Assembly: GCA_902805995.1 (NCBI GenBank) | Contig: CADCUU010000399.1 | Span: forward strand, 1-11,790 | Length of the DNA stretch: 11,790 bases | Direction: 5' to 3' | DNA from: an uncultured Rubellimicrobium sp. | GTDB taxonomy: Bacteria; Pseudomonadota; Alphaproteobacteria; Rhodobacterales; Rhodobacteraceae | Shown: piece by piece, positions 6,869 to 11,790 of the stretch | How the letters are laid out: each line of letters starts with the position of its first letter | Position numbering within the stretch: the first letter of the stretch is position 1 | Program-made: the position numbers and the translations under genes | The notes under the pieces: model-generated | Database searches by the model: none | Told to the model about the DNA's origin: nothing | The model's input: the letters and a program-made list of their open reading frames with translations, nothing else

Positions 6869-8322
6869 CACACCCCGCTCGCCGGGACGCCCGTGCGCGA
6901 CACGGGGCGGGGCGCGGTCAGCTCCTTCCAGGTGCTCAGCGCCTTGCCCACCGGCTGGTCGCGGTCGCGCTTGACGAACTGGCCGTGGCCCTCGCGGGTG
7001 CGGATCTCGCCGTCATGAACCGCGACATGCCCGCGCGACAGGGTGAAGCGCGGCAGGCCCTTCACGGCGTGCCCCTCGAAGACGTTGTAGTCGATGGCGC
7101 TTTGCTGCGATCCGGCGGTGATGGTCTTTTCCTTGGCCGGGTCCCAGACCACGAGGTCGGCGTCCGCTCCGACCATGACCGCGCCCTTGCGGGGGTAGCA
7201 GCCCAGGATCTTGGCGATATTGGTGGAAGTCACGGCGACGAACTCGTTGGGCGTCAGCCGCCCGGTGTTCACGCCATGGGTCCAGAGCATCGGCATCCGG
7301 TCCTCCAGGCCCCCCGTCCCGTTAGGGATCTTGGTGAAGTCGTTCAGGCCGAAGCGCTTCTGCTCGGTGGTGAAGGCGCAGTGGTCGGTGGCGACCACGG
7401 ACAGCGACCCGGACTGGAGGCCAGCCCAGAGCGAATCCTGGTGCTTCTTGTCGCGGAAAGGCGGCGACATGACCCGGCGGGCGGCGTGGTCCCAGTCGGG
7501 GTGGCGGTATTCGCTGTCGTCGAGGGTGAGGTGTTGGATCAGCGGCTCGCCCCATACGCGCTTGCCCTGGGACCGGGCGCGGCGGATGGCCTCGTGGGCG
7601 TCCTCGCTCGACACATGGACGACATACAGCGGCACGCCCGCCATGTCGGCGATCATGATGGCGCGGTTGGTGGCCTCGCCCTCCACCTGCGGGGGCCGGG
7701 AATAGGCGTGCGCCTCGGGCCCGGTGTTCCCCTCGCGCAGGAGCTTGGCAGACAGTTCGGCCACCACGTCGCCGTTTTCGGCGTGGACGAGGGCGATGCC
7801 CCCAAGCTCGCCCAGGCGGCGGAACGACGCGAACATCTCGTCGTCGTTCACCATCAGGGCGCCTTTATAGGCCATGAAGTGCTTGAAGGTGGTGATTCCC
7901 TGGTCGAGGACCTTGGGAATGTCATTCCAGACCTGCTCGCCCCACCAGGTCACGGCCATGTGGAACGAGTAGTCGCAGTTCGCACGGCCCGACTTGTTGT
8001 GCCACATCTGGAGGCCATCGAGCAGGCCCTGGCCCTGCCCCGGCAGCACGAAGTCCACCACCATCGTGGTACCCCCTGCCAAGGCGGCGCGGGTACCGCT
8101 CTCGAAATCGTCCGAAGAGTAGGTGCCCATGAAGGGCATCTCCAGATGCGTGTGGGGGTCGATCCCGCCGGGCATGATCAGGCAGCCGGTGGCGTCCAGC
8201 ACCTCGTCACCCCGGAGGTTCGGGCCGATGTCGGTGATGCGGCCCCCTTCGATCAGGACGTCCGCCGGATAGGTCAGGTCGTGCGTGACGACCGTGCCGC
8301 CCTTGATGACTGTGCTGGCCAT
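6868..8322 (-). CDS. hydA: Dihydropyrimidinase / D-hydantoinase
   Basis: A 484-residue cytoplasmic cyclic amidohydrolase that opens 5,6-dihydrouracil, dihydrothymine or hydantoins to N-carbamoyl amino acids, the second step of reductive pyrimidine breakdown. All six binuclear-metal ligands of the family can be placed: His57 and His59 (DPHTH), the carboxylated Lys147 (TFKHFMAYKG), His180 (HAEN), His236 (VVHVSS) and Asp313 (ATDH). Their spacing fits characterised D-hydantoinases. Length is normal for the family. The ATG at 8322 has GGGGGAG three bases upstream, 32 bp after the lipoprotein gene. Its stop overlaps the following membrane-protein gene. Together with hyuC, which acts on the product, it forms the catabolic core. 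Whether dihydropyrimidines or 5-substituted hydantoins are preferred cannot be decided from sequence; the RutR context favours dihydropyrimidines. Confidence 0.96.
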   Translation of the reverse strand: MASTVIKGGTVVTHDLTYPADVLIEGGRITDIGPNLRGDEVLDATGCLIMPGGIDPHTHLEMPFMGTYSSDDFESGTRAALAGGTTMVVDFVLPGQGQGLLDGLQMWHNKSGRANCDYSFHMAVTWWGEQVWNDIPKVLDQGITTFKHFMAYKGALMVNDDEMFASFRRLGELGGIALVHAENGDVVAELSAKLLREGNTGPEAHAYSRPPQVEGEATNRAIMIADMAGVPLYVVHVSSEDAHEAIRRARSQGKRVWGEPLIQHLTLDDSEYRHPDWDHAARRVMSPPFRDKKHQDSLWAGLQSGSLSVVATDHCAFTTEQKRFGLNDFTKIPNGTGGLEDRMPMLWTHGVNTGRLTPNEFVAVTSTNIAKILGCYPRKGAVMVGADADLVVWDPAKEKTITAGSQQSAIDYNVFEGHAVKGLPRFTLSRGHVAVHDGEIRTREGHGQFVKRDRDQPVGKALSTWKELTAPRPVSRTGVPASGV

Positions 8323-8354
8323 GATCTCCCCCTTCTGTTGGTTCGGCCCGGCTC

Positions 8355-8789
8355 TCAGGCCGGGTTCAGCGGCGCGAGCGGCGCGGGCGGCGTGATGTCC
8401 CCGGGCGCGAACGGGTCCGTCGCGAGCGGCGGCCCGGCCGACAGTTCGCCCCCGAGGAGCGCCGGGTCGATGGGCGCCACGGGCGCGGTGCTGCCTTCGC
8501 AGACCGGGTTGCCGGAGGTGTCGCGCAGCGGATAGCCCGAGGGCGGGTCCGTCACCTCGATGGCGATGAGGTAGCAGCCGTTCGGGCCCGGCTGGACGAC
8601 CGATTGCGGCACCCCGGGCGGGAGCGCGGCCACGACCTGCGGCGGCAGCGGCGGCGGCACTTCGGGGGTGGCCGATGCCGGCCGGAACAGGCTGGTGATG
8701 TTGCCCGCGGGCGGGGTTTCACTGTCGCGCGGGGGCGCGGCGCAGGCGGCGAGAAGCGGCAGGGCGAGGAGAAGGGAGAGGCGTGTCAT
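8355..8789 (-). CDS. Small proline-rich lipoprotein
   Basis: A 144-residue predicted lipoprotein. The N-terminus is MTRLSLLLALPLLAAC with lipobox LAAC, so Cys16 would be lipidated and the rest lie in the periplasm. The remainder is rich in proline and alanine (for example PPPLPPQ and a C-terminal PAPLAPL), suggesting a largely extended chain, with a short ordered-looking middle (NGCYLIAIEV, then SGYPLRD). Two further cysteines are in that middle part. GGAG eight bases before the ATG at 8789 and the normal signal length favour this start. A GTG at 8876 overlapping the hyuC stop (GTGA) would add 29 residues. It sits between hyuC and hydA in the same direction. No function is recognised, and its link to pyrimidine catabolism may be only positional. 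Confidence 0.75.
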   Translation of the reverse strand: MTRLSLLLALPLLAACAAPPRDSETPPAGNITSLFRPASATPEVPPPLPPQVVAALPPGVPQSVVQPGPNGCYLIAIEVTDPPSGYPLRDTSGNPVCEGSTAPVAPIDPALLGGELSAGPPLATDPFAPGDITPPAPLAPLNPA

Positions 8790-8872
8790 CGGGGCTCCGG
8801 ACATGGCGTTCCGACCGAGCCTAGCGGAGCCCGCCGCCGGGCGGGAGGCGTCATGCGCGATTCTCCCCAGCT

Positions 8873-10123
8873 TCACGACACGATCTCGGCGGCTTCAAGG
8901 ACGGCATGGAGGAGCACGTCGGTTCCCTTGGCGGCCCAGTCGGGGGTGATCTCCTCGGCCTCGTTGTGGCTCAGGCCGTCCTTGCAGGGGCACATGATCA
9001 TCACCGTAGGCGCCACGCGGTTGATCCAGCAGGCGTCGTGCCCCGCGCCCGAGACGATATCGCGGCGCGAATGACCGAGCTTGTCCGCCGCGTCCCGCAC
9101 GCTCTGGGCCAAGGCCGGGTCGAAGGTCACGGGGTCGAAGTGGCCCACGGGCTCGATCTCGATCCCGAGGCCCAGCTCGGCGGCGATCCTGGGGGCCTCG
9201 GCCTCGATGATGGCGCGCATGGAGTCGAGCTTCCCCTGCTCGGGACTGCGGATATCGATGGTGAAGACCGCGCGGCCCGGGATCACGTTGCGGGAGTTCG
9301 GCCAGACGTTGGCCTGCCCCACCGCGCCCACGGCGTCGGGCTGGTGATCCATCGCGACCCGGTGGACCATCTCGATGATCCGCGCCATGCCGAGGCCTGC
9401 ATTCACCCGCATGGTCATGGGAGTGGAGCCGGTATGCGCCTCGCGCCCCGTCAGGCGCACCTCCAGCCACCAGAGGCCCTGGCCATGGGTGACGACGCCG
9501 ATCTCCTTGCCCTCGGCCTCCAGGATCGGGCCCTGCTCGATATGCAGCTCGAACATGGAGTGGATCCTGCGCGCGCCGACCGGCTCCTCTCCCACGAAGC
9601 CGATGCGCTTCAGCTCGTCGCCGAAGCGCTTGCCGTCCGCGTCCTCGCGCCCATAGGCGTAGTCCTGCGTGTGGATGCCCGCGAAGACGCCCGAGGCGAG
9701 CATGGCGGGGGCGAAGCGCGTCCCCTCCTCGTTGGTCCAGTTGGCGAGAACGATGGGGCGCTTCGTCCGGATGCCCGCGTCTCCCAGCGTTCGCAGGACC
9801 TCCAGGCCGCCCAGCACGCCCAGCACGCCGTCGTACTTGCCGCCCGTGGGCTGGGTGTCGAGGTGCGAGCCCATGTAGACGGGATCGAGCGAGGGGTCCT
9901 CCCCCTCGCGGTGGGCGAACATGTTGCCCATCGTATCGAGGCCCATGGTGCAGCCCGCGTCCTCGCACCAGCGCTGGAACAGGCGGCGCCCTTCGGCGTC
10001 GGCGTCGGTCAGCGTCTGGCGGTTGTTGCCGCCCGCGATGCCGGGACCGACCTGCGCCATCTCCATGAGGCTGTCCCAGAGCCGTTCGCCCGAAATCCTG
10101 AGATTGGCCCCGGTGGCGGCCAT
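8873..10123 (-). CDS. hyuC: M20-family Zn-dependent hydrolase: N-carbamoyl-amino acid amidohydrolase / beta-ureidopropionase / allantoate amidohydrolase type
   Basis: This 416-residue cytoplasmic enzyme hydrolyses the carbamoyl amide made by HydA (N-carbamoyl-beta-alanine or an N-carbamoyl amino acid), releasing the amino acid, CO2 and NH3. The M20 (HyuC/AmaB/AllC) signature is complete: metal ligands His87 (GSHLDT), Asp98 (GGKYDG), Glu133 next to catalytic Glu132 (WTNEEGTRF), His194 (HIEQGP) and His386 (LSHNEAE). The dimerisation lid contains REAHTGSTPM (227-236). Length is typical. AGGGAG upstream of the ATG at 10123 supports the start. It is the first gene of the hyuC-lipoprotein-hydA-membrane protein run and is divergent from rutR, with a RutR-type box 55 to 72 bases upstream. 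Related allantoate amidohydrolases look very similar, so the substrate assignment rests on the hydA and rutR context. Confidence 0.95.
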   Translation of the reverse strand: MAATGANLRISGERLWDSLMEMAQVGPGIAGGNNRQTLTDADAEGRRLFQRWCEDAGCTMGLDTMGNMFAHREGEDPSLDPVYMGSHLDTQPTGGKYDGVLGVLGGLEVLRTLGDAGIRTKRPIVLANWTNEEGTRFAPAMLASGVFAGIHTQDYAYGREDADGKRFGDELKRIGFVGEEPVGARRIHSMFELHIEQGPILEAEGKEIGVVTHGQGLWWLEVRLTGREAHTGSTPMTMRVNAGLGMARIIEMVHRVAMDHQPDAVGAVGQANVWPNSRNVIPGRAVFTIDIRSPEQGKLDSMRAIIEAEAPRIAAELGLGIEIEPVGHFDPVTFDPALAQSVRDAADKLGHSRRDIVSGAGHDACWINRVAPTVMIMCPCKDGLSHNEAEEITPDWAAKGTDVLLHAVLEAAEIVS

Positions 10124-10177
10124 GCGGCTCTCCCTGCTGTGATCCTGCGCAGGGTGCGGGCCCCGCGTCGCCTGTGA

Positions 10178-10195
10178 TTTGACCGATCGGTCAAA
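10178..10195. promoter_or_regulatory. RutR-type operator, perfect 18-bp palindrome
   Basis: TTTGACCGATCGGTCAAA is an exact palindrome in the 174-bp gap between the divergent rutR and hyuC starts. The known E. coli RutR box has TTGACC and GGTCAA arms separated by four bases; both arms are identical here. It overlaps the predicted hyuC transcription start and could also provide a -35-like TTGACC toward rutR. Repression of hyuC and autoregulation of rutR, relieved by a pyrimidine, are therefore likely. Direct binding is inferred. Confidence 0.85.
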
Positions 10196-10198
10196 GAG

Positions 10199-10226
10199 AC
10201 GCTACCAAAGGCCCCATGCCAGTCAA
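10199..10226 (-). promoter_or_regulatory. Candidate promoter for the hyuC operon
   Basis: On the minus strand TTGACT (10226-10221) and TAGCGT (10204-10199) are separated by 16 bases. The -35 match is good and the -10 match poor. Transcription would start near 10192, inside the palindrome, the expected place for a repressor. This is inference from consensus only. Confidence 0.35.
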
Positions 10227-10297
10227 GGATTTCGCGGCAGGGCTGGGCAGCCGCACGGAAATCGGGCAGGACGGCCCGCGAAACGGACGAGGCGCGA

Positions 10298-10930
10298 ATG
10301 GACGGCCAGGAGACGACGGAACCGCGAGGCCCCGGACGCACCCGCATCCAGGAGCGCAACCGGGCCCTGATCCTTGAAGCAGGCCTTGCTGTCTTTTCCG
10401 AGACGGGGTTCCGAGGAGCGACGCTTGACCGGATCGCCAAGTCGGCGCGGCTGTCGAAGCCCAATCTCCTCTACTACTTTCCTTCCAAGGAGGCGATCCA
10501 CCTCGCGCTGCTCCAGGGGCTCCTCGACGCCTGGCTCGCGCCCTTGCGCGGCCTTGACCCGGAGGGCGAGCCGGTGGAGGAGGTCCTGGCCTATGTGCGC
10601 CGCAAGCTGGAGCTTTCGCGCGACTTCCCCCGTGAAAGCCGCCTCTTCGCCAACGAGGTCCTGCGCGGCGCCCCGCACCTGACCGAGGTGCTGGGGGGCG
10701 AGCTTGCGGCCCTGGTGGACGAGAAGGCCGCGATCCTGGGCCGATGGATGGACGAAGGACGCCTCGCCCGGCTCCCCCCCGAGCATCTCGTCTTCTCGAT
10801 CTGGGCGCTGACGCAGCACTACGCCGACTTCGACACGCAGGTCCGGGCCGTGCTGGGCGACGGGCGCGACCCTTTCGCGGAGGCCGGTCCCTTCCTCGAC
10901 CTCCTCTTCCGGCGGCTTCTCGCGCCGTGA
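10298..10930 (+). CDS. rutR: TetR-family regulator RutR (pyrimidine-responsive)
   Basis: A 210-residue TetR-family repressor. The N-terminal helix-turn-helix spans about residues 22-66, with TLDRIAKSARLSKPNLLYYF (42-61) and then PSKEA. The whole protein follows E. coli RutR closely, including DAWLAPLR (77-84), LELSRDFPRESRLF (104-117), VDEKAAILGRW (140-150) and FSIWALTQHYADF (166-178), so the assignment rests on the ligand domain as well as the HTH. E. coli RutR responds to uracil and thymine and controls pyrimidine use. GAGG about nine bases before the ATG supports the start. It is divergent from hyuC and shares the palindromic box. Here it faces the reductive/hydantoinase-type genes instead of the rutABCDEFG set, which is absent from the window. 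Confidence 0.94.
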   Translation: MDGQETTEPRGPGRTRIQERNRALILEAGLAVFSETGFRGATLDRIAKSARLSKPNLLYYFPSKEAIHLALLQGLLDAWLAPLRGLDPEGEPVEEVLAYVRRKLELSRDFPRESRLFANEVLRGAPHLTEVLGGELAALVDEKAAILGRWMDEGRLARLPPEHLVFSIWALTQHYADFDTQVRAVLGDGRDPFAEAGPFLDLLFRRLLAP

Positions 10931-11021
10931 CCCCTGGGAACCCGGGGCCCCGACGCCGCATTGCAGAGACCGCGACGGCACTGTATGGGTCGCGGAAGCA
11001 CGACAGGCCCCCGATACGGCA
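10931..11021. other. rutR-kup spacer with a weak GC hairpin
   Basis: These 91 bases hold no supported gene. An imperfect hairpin (CCCC at 10931-10934 with GGGG at 10944-10947) directly follows the rutR stop, but no T-tract follows, so it is not called a terminator. No clear promoter for kup was recognised. Confidence 0.4.
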
Positions 11022-11790
11022 ATGAGCGACAGCGACAGACCAGTGGGGGGCTCCCCGGCACCAATCGTGCCGCAGGGGGACGGACAGACGCCAGGCGAAT
11101 CCGCTGCGGCGGCTGCCCAGCACAGCGCCCTGCCCACCCCGGGCCAGCACCAGACCGGCAACCTCGCGGCGCTGACCATGGGCGCCGTCGGTGTCGTCTA
11201 CGGCGATATCGGGACCTCGCCCCTTTACGCGATGCGCGAGTCGCTCCATGCGGCGTCCCATGACGGGCTCACGCCCTCGGACGTGATCGGGGTCATCTCC
11301 CTCCTGATCTGGACGCTGATCGTCATCGTCACGTTCAAGTACGTGGTCCTCATCCTGCGGGCCGACAACCGGGGCGAGGGGGGGACGCTCAGCCTCGTGG
11401 CGCTGGTCCAGCAGGCGCTGAACCGCAGGCCGGTCTGGCTCCTCGGGCTCGGCATGGTGGGGATCTCCCTGTTCTTCGGGGACGCGATCATTACGCCCGC
11501 CATGTCGGTCATGTCCGCCGTCGAAGGGCTCAAGCTCGTGACGCCCGCCTTCGACCGCTTCATCGTTCCCGTGACGCTGGCCATCATCGTGGGGCTTTTC
11601 TTCGTACAGCGCTGGGGAACGGGGGCCGTGTCCGCCTTCTTCGGGCCGATCATGATGGTGTGGTTCGTCACCATGGGCGTGCTGGGCCTCATCCATATCG
11701 GCGACGACTGGTCGATCCTGCGGGCCCTCGACCCGACCTATGCGGCGGGGTTCGTGGTGACGAACGGACTGTCGTCGCTGATCGTGCTCG
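11022..11790 (+). CDS. kup: Kup-family potassium uptake protein (partial, C-terminus off the right edge)
   Basis: The first 256 residues of a Kup/KUP/HAK K+ transporter (normally over 600 residues with 12 membrane helices plus a cytoplasmic tail); the rest lies outside. Family landmarks: GVVYGDIGTSPLYA (57-70) in the first helix, ADNRGEGGT (114-122) and FGDAIITPAMSVMSAVEGL (152-170). Helices continue at about 90-112, 137-160, 180-195 and 205-226. A hydrophilic tail of about 45 residues, rich in Ala, Pro and Gln, precedes the first helix, longer than in E. coli Kup. The ATG at 11022 is the only suitable nearby start, though its ribosome site is weak. It lies 91 bp after rutR in the same direction. 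No functional link to pyrimidine catabolism is evident. Confidence 0.93.
   Translation, partial: MSDSDRPVGGSPAPIVPQGDGQTPGESAAAAAQHSALPTPGQHQTGNLAALTMGAVGVVYGDIGTSPLYAMRESLHAASHDGLTPSDVIGVISLLIWTLIVIVTFKYVVLILRADNRGEGGTLSLVALVQQALNRRPVWLLGLGMVGISLFFGDAIITPAMSVMSAVEGLKLVTPAFDRFIVPVTLAIIVGLFFVQRWGTGAVSAFFGPIMMVWFVTMGVLGLIHIGDDWSILRALDPTYAAGFVVTNGLSSLIVL

Noticed and set aside
6751..8535. 594-codon plus-strand open frame opposite hydA
   Set aside because: Same cause; it crosses hydA, its leader and part of the lipoprotein gene, with no domain or ribosome site.
8830..8845. 6-bp GC hairpin between hyuC and the lipoprotein gene
   Set aside because: Short, lacks a U-tract, and such pairings are frequent at this GC content; not listed as a terminator.
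8906..10177. Long open frame on the plus strand opposite hyuC (423 codons)
   Set aside because: Typical antisense open frame in very GC-rich DNA; low-complexity Gly/Ala/Arg/His-rich translation, no motif, and the opposite strand encodes a complete enzyme.
10427..10442. Second RutR-like box TTGACCGGATCGCCAA inside rutR
   Set aside because: Arms are not complementary over the full length, and the bases encode the conserved LDRIAK of the helix-turn-helix, so the likeness is explained by coding.
10191..11696. 501-codon minus-strand open frame across rutR and kup
   Set aside because: Runs through two recognisable plus-strand genes and translates to Arg/Gly/Pro/His-rich low-complexity sequence.

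Overview
The window is very GC-rich (about 70% in most lines sampled by eye) and gene-dense, with several genes overlapping by 1 to 4 bases. Gene content and style point to an alphaproteobacterium, most likely of the Rhodobacteraceae/Paracoccaceae group. This placement is inferred from gene families and base composition, not from a marker gene.

Most of the window is a catabolic locus for cyclic ureides such as dihydropyrimidines and hydantoins. From the right, a RutR-type TetR regulator (rutR, + strand) is divergent from a minus-strand run: hyuC (M20-family carbamoyl-amide amidohydrolase), a small proline-rich lipoprotein, hydA (dihydropyrimidinase/hydantoinase), and an unrecognised multi-span membrane protein whose start overlaps the hydA stop. 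The rutR-hyuC gap carries a perfect 18-bp palindrome with TTGACC/GGTCAA arms, matching the known RutR operator type. A short spacer with no gene follows. Then a plus-strand single-domain cupin starts only 23 bp from a second, divergent minus-strand operon. That operon encodes an ABC importer ATPase, a 111-residue four-helix SMR/EamA-like protein, two ABC permeases, an NMT1/THI5-type periplasmic binding protein, and HyuA (ATP-dependent hydantoinase/oxoprolinase A subunit). HyuA runs off the left edge. At the right edge, downstream of rutR, begins kup (K+ uptake), which looks unrelated.

Proposed working model (inference): the ABC system imports a pyrimidine- or hydantoin-like ring compound. HydA opens the ring to an N-carbamoyl product, and HyuC removes the carbamoyl group, giving a beta- or alpha-amino acid plus CO2 and NH3. 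HyuA, presumably with a HyuB outside the window, would add an ATP-driven ring-opening activity for a related substrate. RutR would tie expression to a pyrimidine signal. The ring reductase (PreA/PreT type) is not in the window.

The catabolic core is a known type of system. The parts I cannot explain are the small genes wedged into it with translational overlap: the SMR-like protein without the usual TM1 glutamate, the membrane protein coupled to hydA, the lipoprotein between hyuC and hydA, and the cupin sharing a 23-bp start region with the transporter. No CRISPR, tRNA, rRNA, insertion sequence or phage genes were seen.
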